The translations under genes were made by a program, and so were the position numbers. Source: Streptomyces sclerotialus (lineage in GTDB: Bacteria > Actinomycetota > Actinomycetes > Streptomycetales > Streptomycetaceae). Taken from it: a stretch of 64,000 nucleotides of DNA. This document shows positions 40,316-51,071 of this stretch, one piece after another; the first letter of the stretch is position 1, and each line of letters opens with the position of its first letter. The notes under the pieces were generated by a model. That model saw only the letters and a list, made by a program, of their open reading frames with translations, was not told where the DNA came from and did no database searches. The DNA is taken from contig NZ_JBFOHP010000002.1 of the NCBI RefSeq assembly GCF_040907265.1, positions 7,130,001 to 7,194,000 on the forward strand, in the 5' to 3' direction.

Positions 40316-40347
40316 GTGAAGTTCTCAAATCAAGACGTGAACTTCAC
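40316..40347. promoter_or_regulatory. GTGAAGTTC-N14-GAACTTCAC operator
   Basis: Perfect 9-bp inverted repeat (40316-40324 and 40339-40347) in an AT-rich island just upstream of the isomerase operon. A CACATGTG palindrome overlaps its left edge. Likely the binding site of a sugar-responsive repressor (DeoR, GntR or LacI type) that is not encoded in the window. Confidence 0.75.
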
Positions 40348-40437
40348 GGGATCGGTGTTATTTCTGCTCGGTGTCCCGTCGCGGCGGGGCGGGGGTGAAG
40401 ATGCGGAATAGTCGCGGGGTCCGATACGGTTGGCCGA

Positions 40438-40472
40438 GTAGTTCACGATTCAACTACCGCGAGCCCTCGCGG
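40438..40472. promoter_or_regulatory. Two dyads before the LLM monooxygenase gene
   Basis: GTAGTT-N8-AACTAC (40438-40457) is a MarR-like dyad; CCGCGAG-CC-CTCGCGG (40457-40472) follows and ends 20 bp before the ATG. The first probably binds a redox or ligand-responsive MarR protein; the second may be an mRNA stem near the ribosome site. Confidence 0.5.
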
Positions 40473-40492
40473 ACCGTACGGAGGCGGCCACC

Positions 40493-41593
40493 ATGCAGTT
40501 CGGGATCTTCACCGTCGGCGACGTCACCACCGACCCGACGACGGGCCGGACGCCGACCGAGCACGAGCGGATCAAGGCGATGCTCGCCATCGCGCTCAAG
40601 GCCGAGGAGGTCGGCCTGGACGTCTTCGCCACCGGCGAGCACCACAACCCGCCCTTCGTGCCGTCCTCGCCGACCACCATGCTCGGTTACCTCGCGGCGC
40701 GCACGGAGAAGCTGATCCTCTCCACGTCCACCACGCTGATCACCACCAACGACCCGGTGAAGATCGCCGAGGACTTCGCGATGCTCCAGCACATCGCCGA
40801 CGGCCGCGTCGACGTGATGATGGGCCGCGGCAACACCGGCCCGGTCTACCCCTGGTTCGGCCAGGACATCCGCCAGGGCATCCCGCTCGCCATCGAGAAC
40901 TACGCCCTGCTGCACAAGCTGTGGCGCGAGGACGTGGTCGACTGGGAGGGCAAGTTCCGGACCCCGCTCCAGGGCTTCACCTCGACGCCCCGCCCGCTGG
41001 ACGGCGTGCCGCCCTTCGTGTGGCACGGCTCGATCCGCAGCCCGGAGATCGCCGAACAGGCCGCGTACTACGGCGACGGCTTCTTCGCCAACAACATCTT
41101 CTGGCCCAAGCACCACTTCCAGCGGCTCATCCGGCTCTACCGCCACCGCTACGCGCACTACGGGCACGGCACCCCCGAGCAGGCCATGGTGGGCCTCGGC
41201 GGCCAGGTGTTCATGCGGAAGAACTCCCAGGACGCGGTACGCGAGTTCCGTCCGTACTTCGACAACGCGCCGGTCTACGGGCACGGCCCTTCCCTGGAGG
41301 AGTTCACCGAGCAGACCCCGCTGACCGTCGGCAGCCCGCAGCAGGTCATCGAGAAGACCCTCGAATTCCGCGAGTACTTCGGCGACTACCAGCGCCAGCT
41401 GTTCCTGATGGATCACGCGGGCCTGCCGCTGAAGACCGTCCTGGAGCAGCTGGACATGCTCGGCGAAGAGGTCGTCCCCGTGCTCCGGAAGGAGTTCGCG
41501 AAGAACCGCCCGGCCGAGGTGCCGGACGGGCCCACGCACGCGGAGCGCGTCGCCCGGCGCGACGCCGCGGCCCTGGAGGAGGTGGCGGAATGA
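40493..41593 (+). CDS. LLM-class flavin-dependent monooxygenase
   Basis: A 366-residue luciferase-like (TIM-barrel) protein: MQFGIFTVGDV, AEEVGLDVFATGEHHNPPFVPSSP, ILSTSTTLITTNDPVKIAEDFAMLQHIADGRVDVMMGRGN, and a C-terminal VGSPQQVIEKTLEF. It uses reduced FMN (or F420) and oxygen, most likely FMN because the next gene, overlapping by ATGA, encodes an NADPH-FMN reductase that can supply FMNH2. Substrate unknown. GGAGGC precedes ATG 40493. Two dyads lie in the promoter. Confidence 0.9.
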   Translation: MQFGIFTVGDVTTDPTTGRTPTEHERIKAMLAIALKAEEVGLDVFATGEHHNPPFVPSSPTTMLGYLAARTEKLILSTSTTLITTNDPVKIAEDFAMLQHIADGRVDVMMGRGNTGPVYPWFGQDIRQGIPLAIENYALLHKLWREDVVDWEGKFRTPLQGFTSTPRPLDGVPPFVWHGSIRSPEIAEQAAYYGDGFFANNIFWPKHHFQRLIRLYRHRYAHYGHGTPEQAMVGLGGQVFMRKNSQDAVREFRPYFDNAPVYGHGPSLEEFTEQTPLTVGSPQQVIEKTLEFREYFGDYQRQLFLMDHAGLPLKTVLEQLDMLGEEVVPVLRKEFAKNRPAEVPDGPTHAERVARRDAAALEEVAE

Positions 41594-42285
41594 AGCCGCT
41601 GAGGATCGTTGCCGTCTCGGCGGGGCTGGGCGTCCCGTCGTCCACCCGCCTGCTCGCCGACCGGCTGGCCGGGGCCACCCGGCAGCAGCTGTCGGAAGGG
41701 GCGGCCCGGCCGGTGGAGGCCCGCGTCGTCGAACTGCGCGACCTGGCCACCGACATCGCGCACAACATGGTGACCGGCTTCCCCTCGCCCGCCCTCGCCG
41801 AGGCGATCGAGGCGGTCACGGAGGCGGACGGCGTCATCGCCGTCACGCCGATCTTCACCGCCTCCTACAGCGGGCTGTTCAAGTCGTTCTTCGACGTCGT
41901 CGACCACACCGCGCTGACCGGGAAGCCCGTACTGATCGCGGCCACCGGCGGCACGGCCCGGCACTCGCTCGCCCTGGAGCACGCCCTGCGCCCGCTCTTC
42001 GCGTATCTGCGCGCGGTGGTCGTACCGACCGCGGTGTACGCCGCGTCCGAGGACTGGGGCTCGGGCGGCGGCCCCGGCGGCGCACTCACGGAACGCATCG
42101 AACGGGCTGCGGGGGAACTGGCCGGGCTCCTGGGCGCGGGCGCGGGTACGGCGCCCGTCGCCGGCCGGGCGGGCGGGCCCGTGAAGGCCGACGGCCCGGA
42201 CGGCCCGGACGGCCCCGACGGCCCCGACGACCTCGACACCGTCGTGCCGTTCGAGGAGCAGCTGGCGGCGTTGCGCGCGGGCTGA
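41590..42285 (+). CDS. NADPH-dependent FMN reductase
   Basis: A 231-residue flavodoxin-fold reductase of the CE1759/SsuE-like type: IVAVSAGLGVPSSTRLLADRL (FMN phosphate loop), GVIAVTPIFTASYSGLFKSFFD, and LIAATGGTARHSLALEHALRPLFAYLRA. It delivers reduced FMN to the preceding monooxygenase; ATG 41590 overlaps that gene's stop. After the fold comes a Gly/Ala-rich linker with four DGP repeats and a short acidic tail (TVVPFEEQLAAL), the latter conserved-looking. Confidence 0.9.
   Translation: MKPLRIVAVSAGLGVPSSTRLLADRLAGATRQQLSEGAARPVEARVVELRDLATDIAHNMVTGFPSPALAEAIEAVTEADGVIAVTPIFTASYSGLFKSFFDVVDHTALTGKPVLIAATGGTARHSLALEHALRPLFAYLRAVVVPTAVYAASEDWGSGGGPGGALTERIERAAGELAGLLGAGAGTAPVAGRAGGPVKADGPDGPDGPDGPDDLDTVVPFEEQLAALRAG
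42190..42225 (+). repeat. Four 9-bp in-frame repeats (Asp-Gly-Pro)
   Basis: GACGGCCCG/C is repeated four times (42190-42225), encoding four DGP units in the C-terminal linker of the FMN reductase. A slippage-prone coding microsatellite. Confidence 0.8.
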
Positions 42286-42412
42286 GGCCCGTGTGCCGCA
42301 TGCCCGCCATGACCTCCGAGGTCATCGACGCGCTGACCCCGGCCTGGGAATCTAGGGGTCAGCGCGGGCCGCACGGGCGGCCGGCGCCACTCGACGGGGA
42401 GAGGGGACCGAC

Positions 42413-42763
42413 ATGAGCGCGTACGCCGTGGCCCACCTGAAGAACGACAGCCGGCACGAGGACGTGCTGTCCTACATCGAGCGCATCCAGGGGACGTTCG
42501 TCCCCTTCGGGGGCCGCTTCCTGGTGCACGGCGTCACGCCCGAGGTCCGCGAGGGCACCTGGCCCGGGTACGTGATCCTCGTCGAGTTCCCCGACCTGGA
42601 GCGGGCCAGCGCGTGGTACGACTCGCCCGAGTACCAGGAGATACTGCCGCTGCGCACCCGGCACATCGAAGCGGACGTCGTGCTCGTGCCGGGGGTCCCG
42701 GCCGATTACGACGCGAAGCACACGGCGGCAGCCGTCCGGTCAGCGGTGCTGAACGGCGACTGA
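42413..42763 (+). CDS. DUF1330 family protein
   Basis: A 116-residue dimeric alpha/beta-barrel type protein: YAVAHLKNDSRHEDVLSYIERI, GGRFLVHG, GYVILVEFPDLERASAWYDSPEYQEILPLR with the family W-Y-x-S-x-E-Y pattern. Function of DUF1330 is not established; folds of this kind serve as small oxygenases or stress proteins. ATG 42413 has GGGGAGAGGGG upstream. It lies 127 bp after the FMN reductase and may be co-transcribed. Confidence 0.88.
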   Translation: MSAYAVAHLKNDSRHEDVLSYIERIQGTFVPFGGRFLVHGVTPEVREGTWPGYVILVEFPDLERASAWYDSPEYQEILPLRTRHIEADVVLVPGVPADYDAKHTAAAVRSAVLNGD

Positions 42764-42786
42764 CCGGAAGCGGTTCCGCGGGCTCG

Positions 42787-43401
42787 TCAGCCCTGCCACA
42801 GGCGCCTGAGCGCGGCGTTCACCCGGCCGGGGCGGTCGCGCTGCGGGGCGTGGCCCGCGTCCTCGACCCGCAGCTGCCGGGCGCCGAGCGCGTCGGCGAG
42901 CTGCTCGCCGTAACCGGGCGGCGTGGGATGCACGCAGCTGCGGCGGGCGTCGTACGGGCCGCCGGGCGCGCCGTTGACGATCAGCGTGGGCCAGTCGGCG
43001 GTGATCAGCGCGGCGGCGCTGAACCCGGGGTTCAGGGGCGCGGACCACGGGGGCGCGCTGCGCAGGCCGTCCGCCGTTGCCCGCAGCGCGCAGGGCTCGA
43101 TCAGGGTGAGCGAGCGTACGGCGTGCGGGGCGGCCGCCGCGGCGTGCAGGGCGGCCGTGGCCCCGGCGCAGTGGCCCACCACGTGGGCGCCGTGGCCGAG
43201 GAGCTGCGCGAGGCGGGAGCCGTCCGGGCCGGGGGTGCCGGCCGCCGGGCCGGCCAGTTCGAGCCGGAACAGTTCGGCCAGCGGGCGCTGAGCGGCGAAG
43301 ACCTCCGGCCCCGGTGCGAGCGGACCGTACACCATGACGACGCGCGGGGCGCCGGGTGTCGCCTCGTCCCAGACCGTCACCACCGGACACTCGCGTCTCA
43401 T
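42787..43401 (-). CDS. Alpha/beta hydrolase with Cys in the nucleophile position
   Basis: A 204-residue hydrolase-fold protein. The elbow reads VVGHCAGATAALHAAA, giving Cys instead of Ser as nucleophile; the base is His in VEDAGHAPQRDRP; WPTLIVNGAPGGPYD precedes where the acid is expected, but no clear Asp is in the usual place. Cys hydrolases of this fold include dienelactone hydrolase and some thioester-binding proteins. Start ATG 43401 (MRRECPVVTVW) lacks a good ribosome site; GTG 43380-43383 is an alternative. Substrate unknown. Confidence 0.75.
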   Translation of the reverse strand: MRRECPVVTVWDEATPGAPRVVMVYGPLAPGPEVFAAQRPLAELFRLELAGPAAGTPGPDGSRLAQLLGHGAHVVGHCAGATAALHAAAAAPHAVRSLTLIEPCALRATADGLRSAPPWSAPLNPGFSAAALITADWPTLIVNGAPGGPYDARRSCVHPTPPGYGEQLADALGARQLRVEDAGHAPQRDRPGRVNAALRRLWQG

Positions 43402-43471
43402 GGGCAGCCGGCCCGGAGACCGTGCCGCTCGCCCCGGGGCCGGCGCTCGTACCGTCCGGCACGCCGTGCGG

Positions 43472-44506
43472 TCACAGTCCCGCGACCTCCGCCAGCACCC
43501 TGGCCTCCGCCAGTTCCTCGGCACCGCCCGCCACGTCGTCGTGCGCCGCGGCCCACAGCGCGCTCTCCACGGAGCGGGCCGCGCCCCAGGCCGCCATCCG
43601 CTCGGGCGGCTCGCCGAGCCGGTCGGCGAGCAGCCGCAGCCGGGCGCGGAGCACCTTGTCCGGCGACTCGTGAGCGAAGGGATCGTCCAGTTGCGTCAGC
43701 AGGGGCCAGGGGTCGTACCCCGGATCGCCGGTCATCGGCTTGGGGTCGATGGCGAGCCAGCCGCGGGAACCGCCGGCGGCCAGCACGTTGCCGGGATTGA
43801 AGTCGCCGTGCACGACGACCTCCCGGCGGGCGGTCGCGGGCAGCTCCCGGAGCAGCCCGGCGCCGAGCTCCACCAGGCCCGGGTCGTACGGCGGGCGGAG
43901 CCGGTCCTGGCGTTCGCGTACCCCGTCCGACCACTCGGCGCAGACCGCCGCCATGGTCTCCAGCTCGCCGTCCGGCGGCCGGGGCGCGTTCCACAGGGCG
44001 TCCAGGACCTCGGCGGCACGGCCGAGTCCTTCGGAGGGCGACAGCGCCGCACCCGGGGGAGCGGCGTCCCGTACGTCCTCGGCGGCGCTGGTCTCCGGGG
44101 TCGCGTCCAGGAGTGTCGTACCCGGTGTGCAGCGTTCGAGGAGCAGCGCGTGGCGTGCCGGGTCGTGGTCGAGCAGCCGGACCGCGCCGTGGCCGCCCCA
44201 GGCACGCAGCGCGGCGGCCTCGCCCGCCGCCTCCCGGTGCGGCCAGGTCACCTTCAGCACCGCCCGGCCGCCGTCGGGCAGCCGCGCCGGGGCCACCCAG
44301 GAGCAGCTGCCGCCGTCGAACGGTGCCGACAGGCGCAGCTCCCAGCGTTCGGCGGCCGCGCGGACCAGCCCGGGCAGCCGGGCCAGCCAGGCGCGGCCCG
44401 AGGCGTGCCGGTCCATCGTGTCGGCGACCAGGAGGCCGGGCGGGAAGAGGTCGGGCCGCCAGGGGGCGGAGCCGGTGCCGGTCTCGGTGTCCAGGTGCTC
44501 GGGCAT
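43472..44506 (-). CDS. APH(6)/hydroxyurea-type antibiotic phosphotransferase
   Basis: A 344-residue kinase of the streptomycin 6-phosphotransferase/hydroxyurea phosphotransferase family: PDGGRAVLKVTWPHREAAGEAAALRAW, HALLLERCTPGTTLLD, catalytic loop VVVHGDFNPGNVLAAG and LAIDPKPMTGDPGYDPWPLL. Family members inactivate streptomycin-like drugs or hydroxyurea, but many copies have unknown substrates. Start ATG 44506. It is divergent from a TetR gene and 70 bp upstream of the Cys hydrolase gene on the same strand. Confidence 0.88.
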   Translation of the reverse strand: MPEHLDTETGTGSAPWRPDLFPPGLLVADTMDRHASGRAWLARLPGLVRAAAERWELRLSAPFDGGSCSWVAPARLPDGGRAVLKVTWPHREAAGEAAALRAWGGHGAVRLLDHDPARHALLLERCTPGTTLLDATPETSAAEDVRDAAPPGAALSPSEGLGRAAEVLDALWNAPRPPDGELETMAAVCAEWSDGVRERQDRLRPPYDPGLVELGAGLLRELPATARREVVVHGDFNPGNVLAAGGSRGWLAIDPKPMTGDPGYDPWPLLTQLDDPFAHESPDKVLRARLRLLADRLGEPPERMAAWGAARSVESALWAAAHDDVAGGAEELAEARVLAEVAGL

Positions 44507-44616
44507 GGGCGCACGGTAGCGGCTCGGTGGCCGCCCGGGTGGGCACGCGGCGGGATCCGGGGCGCGGGTGTGAAACTCTTGAGGCCCGCCAGGACGAGAA
44601 AAAGAGGCGTACGGCG

Positions 44617-45252
44617 ATGACGGAGAGCGCGGCCGCACGGCCCAGGAACCCGCGCGGCCAGGGTGACCGGCTGCGCGCCGAGCTGCTGACCGCCACGGAG
44701 CGGCTGCTGGAACAGGTGGGCAGCGAGGACGCGCTGTCGCTGCGCGCCGTGGCCCGGGAGGCGGGCGTCGCGGCCCCCAGCATCTACCGGCACTTCGCCG
44801 ACAAGACCGCGCTGGTCTGGGCGACGATGCAGGTCAGCTACGAACGGCTGGTCGAGGACATGGCCGCGGCCGGCGCGCTGGTCCCGGAGGGGGACCCGGT
44901 GGCGCGACTGCGGGCCCGGCTGCGGGCGTACTGCCGGTACGCCATCGACCATCCGGCGAAGTACCGGCTGCTCTACGAGACCCGGCAGTCCCCGGTCGGC
45001 CCCGAGCGGCTGGCCCAGCATCCGGCGGGCCTCCTGGTGCGCGGTCTGCACGACGCGCTGACGGCGTGCGAGGAAGCGGGCTGGCGGGTGCGCTGCTCGC
45101 GGGACGAGGCGCCGTACGTCCTGTGGTCGGCGGTCCACGGCAGGGTCATGCTCTGGCAGGTGCTGCCGGCCGCGAAGAACCCCGAGCGCCTGCACCGCTT
45201 CGTGGACGACATCCTCGACCTGCTGCTGGAGCGGGCGGACTCCCGCGCCTGA
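44617..45252 (+). CDS. TetR-family transcriptional regulator
   Basis: A 211-residue TetR protein: helix-turn-helix at residues 18-65 (LRAELLTATERLLEQ, LSLRAVAREAGVAAPSIYRHFADKTALVWATM) and a TetR_C-type ligand domain (YCRYAIDHPAKYRLLYETRQ, YVLWSAVHGRVMLWQVLP). ATG 44617 is preceded by an A-rich AGAGGCG. It lies 204 bp upstream of the CYP105 operon on the same strand, with tandem repeats in between, and is the probable regulator of that operon; the divergent kinase gene is another possible target. Confidence 0.88.
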   Translation: MTESAAARPRNPRGQGDRLRAELLTATERLLEQVGSEDALSLRAVAREAGVAAPSIYRHFADKTALVWATMQVSYERLVEDMAAAGALVPEGDPVARLRARLRAYCRYAIDHPAKYRLLYETRQSPVGPERLAQHPAGLLVRGLHDALTACEEAGWRVRCSRDEAPYVLWSAVHGRVMLWQVLPAAKNPERLHRFVDDILDLLLERADSRA

Positions 45253-45379
45253 CGGTCCCTGAATGACCTCGTATGTCCGGTACGGGGCGTGTGACCGGAG
45301 GGTTGTATTTGGCAACCACCACCAGCCTACCCGCTGCCGGTGCGGGAGTTGAGGCCGCCCCCGGTCCGTTTGCCTGCCT

Positions 45380-45404
45380 TTTACGGGTGTAAGTTTACGG
45401 GTGT
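45380..45404. promoter_or_regulatory. Tandem operator before the P450 operon
   Basis: TTTACGGGTGT occurs at 45380-45390 and 45394-45404 (period 14). The first copy contains the dyad TTAC-GGGT-GTAA (45381-45392). A further dyad GGTTG-N7-CAACC lies at 45301-45317. These are probable TetR sites 53 bp before the P450 start codon. Confidence 0.6.
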
Positions 45405-45456
45405 TAGGCGAGCGTCCGAGCACGGCGCCACCGTCCGCGTGTCCGCAAGGAGCGAC

Positions 45457-46677
45457 ATGACCGTCACTTCCCCCCATGCCCCGCTGCCCGTGGAGCCCCC
45501 CACCGGCTGTCCCTTCGACCCGCCCGCCGAGTTCGGCCGGATGCGCATCGAGGAGCCGGTCAAGAAGATCTCGCTGCCCGACGGCAGCTGGGCCTGGCTC
45601 GTCACCCGGTACGCCGACATCCGCGCGATCCTCGGCGACACCCGGTTCAGCTCCGACACCACCACCCCGGGCTACCCGCTCAGCGGCATGACCGGCGGCG
45701 CCAGCCAGCAGAACCGCGGCTTCATCCGCATGGACCCGCCCGAGCACACCCGGCTGCGCCGGATGGTCACCCGCGAGTTCATGGTCAAGAAGGTCGAGGC
45801 GCTGCGCCCGGAGATCCAGCGGATCACCGACGAGCTCTGCGACGCGATGCAGACCGCCAAGCTGAACGGCGCGGAGTCGGTCGACCTCGTCGAGGCCCTC
45901 GCCCTCCCGGTGCCCTCCCTCGTCATCAGCCTGCTGCTCGGCGTCCCGTACGAGGACCACGCGCTCTTCCAGGACCTGACCGGCAAGCTGCTCTCCCGCG
46001 TCATCCCCAAGGCGGAGGCCGACGCCGCCCGCGAAGAGCTGCGCGCGTACCTGGACCGCCTGGTCACCGCCAAGGAGGTGAACCCGGGCGAGGACATCCT
46101 CAGCCGCCTCATCGTCGAGCAGCAGCAGGCCGGCGAGATCACCCACGACGACGTCATCGGCTTCGCCGCCCTGCTCCTCGTCGCCGGGCACGAGACCACC
46201 GCCAACATGATCGGCCTCACCGCGCTGAGCATGATGGGCGAGCCGAAGACCGCGCAGCAGCTGCGCGAGGACCCCTCGCTGATCCGCGGCGCCGTCGAGG
46301 AGCTGCTGCGCTTCCACAGCATCATCCGCAACGGCCCGCGCCGCGCCGCCACCGAGGACGTCGAGATCGGCGGGCAGCTCATCCGCGCCGGCGAGGGCGT
46401 CGTGGTCGCCGTGCCGTCCGCCAACCGCGACCCGGAGACCTTCGAGAACCCCGACACGCTCGACGTCTGCCGCCCCAACGCGCAGCACCACGTCGCCTTC
46501 GGCTACGGCATCCACCAGTGCCTGGGCCAGGCCCTGGCCCGCGTCGAGCTCCAGGTCGTCCTCGCGACCCTGCTCCGCCGCTTCCCGACGATGCGGCCCG
46601 CCGTGCCGATCGAGACCATCCCCTTCCGCACGGACATGGCGATCTACGGCTGCCACGAGCTGCCGGTCACCTGGTAA
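45457..46677 (+). CDS. Cytochrome P450, CYP105-like
   Basis: A 406-residue soluble P450: I-helix LLLVAGHETTANMIGL (acid-alcohol pair is E-T-T), K-helix ELLRF (E-x-x-R), and haem loop HVAFGYGIHQCLGQALARVEL with the Cys ligand. N-terminal FDPPAEFGRMRIEEPVKKISLPDG and sequence style fit the CYP105 family, which oxidises xenobiotics and secondary metabolites. AAGGAG precedes ATG 45457. Ferredoxin and ferredoxin-reductase genes follow directly, so the redox chain is complete within one operon. Confidence 0.93.
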   Translation: MTVTSPHAPLPVEPPTGCPFDPPAEFGRMRIEEPVKKISLPDGSWAWLVTRYADIRAILGDTRFSSDTTTPGYPLSGMTGGASQQNRGFIRMDPPEHTRLRRMVTREFMVKKVEALRPEIQRITDELCDAMQTAKLNGAESVDLVEALALPVPSLVISLLLGVPYEDHALFQDLTGKLLSRVIPKAEADAAREELRAYLDRLVTAKEVNPGEDILSRLIVEQQQAGEITHDDVIGFAALLLVAGHETTANMIGLTALSMMGEPKTAQQLREDPSLIRGAVEELLRFHSIIRNGPRRAATEDVEIGGQLIRAGEGVVVAVPSANRDPETFENPDTLDVCRPNAQHHVAFGYGIHQCLGQALARVELQVVLATLLRRFPTMRPAVPIETIPFRTDMAIYGCHELPVTW

Positions 46678-46713
46678 TCCGTTCCCCCCACCACCCCACA
46701 GGAGCAAGAAGCC

Positions 46714-46908
46714 ATGAACATCACCCTCGACGCCGACAAGTGCTGCGCCGCCGGCCAGTGCGTCCTGGTCGCCCCCGAGGTCTTCGACCAGCGTGACGAG
46801 GACGGCATCGTCGTCCTGCTGGACGCCCAGCCGCCCGCCGAGCAGCACGCCGCGGTCCACGAGGCCGCCGCCATCTGCCCGGCCGCCGCCATCCAGGTCC
46901 ACGCATGA
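46714..46908 (+). CDS. 3Fe-4S ferredoxin
   Basis: A 64-residue ferredoxin of the CYP-associated type: ligands in DKCCAAGQCVLVAPEVFDQ (Cys-x5-Cys) and AAICPAAAIQV (Cys-Pro). The position that would make a 4Fe-4S cluster is Ala, as in Streptomyces P450 ferredoxins. It passes electrons from the reductase to the P450. ATG 46714 follows AGGAGCAAG. Its stop overlaps the reductase start by ATGA. Confidence 0.93.
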   Translation: MNITLDADKCCAAGQCVLVAPEVFDQRDEDGIVVLLDAQPPAEQHAAVHEAAAICPAAAIQVHA

Positions 46909-48152
46909 CCGTCGGGCGCATCGCCGTCGTCGGCGCCTCGGCGGCGGGCCTCGCCGCCGTCGAGGCGCTGCGCCGGGGCGGCTGGACCGGCGCACTGACC
47001 CTGATCGGCGACGAACCGCACCTGCCGTACGACCGGCCGCCGCTGTCCAAGCAGCTGCTGTCCGGCGACTGGCAGGCCGACCGGCTCGGACTGCGGACGG
47101 CAGGCCAGCTCGACACACTGGACCTGGACCTCCGCCTCGGCACCCGGGCCACGGCGCTGGACACCGTGACGCGTACGGTGACCCTCGCCGACGGCCAGCG
47201 GCTGGAGTGCGCCGGCGTGATCGTCGCCACCGGCGTGCGGGCCCGTACGCTGCCCGGCCTGGCCGGCACCGCCGGCATCCACACGCTGCGCACGCTCGAC
47301 GACGCCCTCGGGCTGCAGACCTGGCTGTCCGGAGCGTCCGGCGCGCCGCGGCGGCTGGTCGTCGCGGGCAACGGCGTACTGGGCTGCGAGGCCGCGGCGG
47401 TCGCCCGCGAGCTGGGCCACGAGGTCACGCTCGTCGGGCGCGACCCGCTGCCCATGGGCCGCCTCGTCGGCGACGGCACGGGCGCGCTGCTGGCCGACGC
47501 GCACGAGCGGCACGGCGTACGGATGCTGACCGGCAGCCTGGACGGCGTGAAGACGGCGGACGGACACGTCACCGGAGTACGGCTGGCCGACGGCACCGCG
47601 CTCGAAGCCGACACCGTCCTGCTCGCCATCGGCTCCGAACCGGCGGTGGACTGGCTGCGCGCCGACGCGGCACTGGACACCTCCGACGGGCTGCGCTGCG
47701 ACGAGTACTGCGCCGCGGCACCCGGGATCTACGCCGCCGGTGACGTGGCCCGCTGGTACCACCCCGGGCACGGCCGCCACCTGCGGATCGAGCACCGGAT
47801 GAACGCCACCGAGCAGGCCATGGCCGCGGCCCGCAACCTGCTCGCCGAGCTGGGCGCGACCGAGGACGAGCGCCGCCCGTTCACGCCGGTCCCGTACTTC
47901 TGGTCCGACCAGTACGGGATGAAGCTCCAGGCGTACGGGGTGCTCGCGGGCGCCGACCGGGCCGAGACGGTCCTCCTGGACAAGGAGCAGCGCCAGGTGG
48001 CCGCGCTCTACGGCCGGGACGGGCTGGCCACCGGCGTGCTCGCCGCCGGACTGCCGCCCCGGCAGATCCGCGGGCTGCGCGCGGTGATCGCCACGCCCGG
48101 ACCGTGGGACGAGGCCCACGCGCGCCTGCTCGCCGCCGTCGGCGGGCAATGA
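46905..48152 (+). CDS. NAD(P)H-dependent ferredoxin reductase (FAD)
   Basis: A 415-residue glutathione-reductase-fold flavoprotein of the oxygenase-coupled class: FAD loop RIAVVGASAAGLAAVEALR, PYDRPPLSKQLL, NAD(P) loop LVVAGNGVLGCEAAAVARELG, and FAD-binding GIYAAGDVARWYHP. It reduces the adjacent ferredoxin for the P450. ATG 46905 overlaps the ferredoxin stop. The C-terminal RRPFTPVPYFWSDQYGMKLQAYG block is typical. A strong terminator follows. Confidence 0.92.
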   Translation: MTVGRIAVVGASAAGLAAVEALRRGGWTGALTLIGDEPHLPYDRPPLSKQLLSGDWQADRLGLRTAGQLDTLDLDLRLGTRATALDTVTRTVTLADGQRLECAGVIVATGVRARTLPGLAGTAGIHTLRTLDDALGLQTWLSGASGAPRRLVVAGNGVLGCEAAAVARELGHEVTLVGRDPLPMGRLVGDGTGALLADAHERHGVRMLTGSLDGVKTADGHVTGVRLADGTALEADTVLLAIGSEPAVDWLRADAALDTSDGLRCDEYCAAAPGIYAAGDVARWYHPGHGRHLRIEHRMNATEQAMAAARNLLAELGATEDERRPFTPVPYFWSDQYGMKLQAYGVLAGADRAETVLLDKEQRQVAALYGRDGLATGVLAAGLPPRQIRGLRAVIATPGPWDEAHARLLAAVGGQ

Positions 48153-48156
48153 GCCC

Positions 48157-48201
48157 GGGGACGCCGGCCGGCCACCTCCCCGCCGGCCGGCCGGCGTCCC
48201 C
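48157..48201 (+). terminator. Terminator of the P450 operon
   Basis: GGGGACGCCGGCCGGC (48157-48172) pairs with GCCGGCCGGCGTCCCC (48186-48201) in a perfect 16-bp stem, loop 13 nt, directly after the reductase stop. Confidence 0.85.
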
Positions 48202-48233
48202 GTACCCGGCAGGCGTCCCCGATCATGGAAGGC

Positions 48234-50675
<2,442 letters not shown>

Positions 50676-50689
50676 CGGTCGGTTAATGT

Positions 50690-50718
50690 ACCCGGGTCAC
50701 CCGGGTGGGCCACCCGGG
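50690..50718. repeat. Three ACCCGGG copies before the EF-hand gene
   Basis: ACCCGGG occurs at 50690, 50699 and 50712, including palindromes ACCCGGGT (50690-50697) and CACCCGGGTG (50698-50707), 40-65 bp before the EF-hand ATG. Possible operator or UvrA-gene terminator elements. Confidence 0.5.
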
Positions 50719-50755
50719 CGGCACGACGACAGCACCGCACGAAGGGGGCACACCC

Positions 50756-50971
50756 ATGGCAGACATCGAGACGGCCAAGGCGACGTTCGCACGATTCGAC
50801 GCGAACGGCGACGGAATGGTCACGGCCGAGGAGTTCAAGCACGCGATGGCCGAGATGGGTGACCCCTACGTCACCGGCCCGGTCGCCGAGGCCGTCATCA
50901 AGGCCCGTGACACCGACAACGACGGCCTGATGTCCTTCGAAGAGTTCTGGACCGCCCTCCAGAACTCCTGA
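50756..50971 (+). CDS. EF-hand calcium-binding protein
   Basis: A 71-residue calmodulin-like protein with two EF-hands: FDANGDGMVTAEEFKHAM (ligands D, N, D, T, E) and DTDNDGLMSFEEFWTAL (D, D, D, S/M, E). Both loops keep the acidic ligands and central Gly, so calcium binding is likely. It has no signal peptide, fitting a cytoplasmic Ca2+ buffer or sensor. GAAGGGGG precedes ATG 50756. Such small proteins occur across Streptomyces and are linked to aerial growth, but a target is unknown. Confidence 0.92.
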   Translation: MADIETAKATFARFDANGDGMVTAEEFKHAMAEMGDPYVTGPVAEAVIKARDTDNDGLMSFEEFWTALQNS

Positions 50972-51014
50972 CCTCCCCGCAACCGACCCCACAGCCCGGT
51001 TGCCGCCCCCTGTA

Positions 51015-51054
51015 CGCGTGCTCCCGCCGGAATTGCCTCCGGCGGGAGTACGCG
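51015..51054. terminator. Terminator between EF-hand and secreted-protein genes
   Basis: A 17-bp stem (51015-51031 with 51038-51054) containing one G-T pair and a 6-nt loop, followed by TTTCACTTT. It lies between convergent genes and can serve both. Confidence 0.85.
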
Positions 51055-51071
51055 TTTCACTTTCCGGCAGG

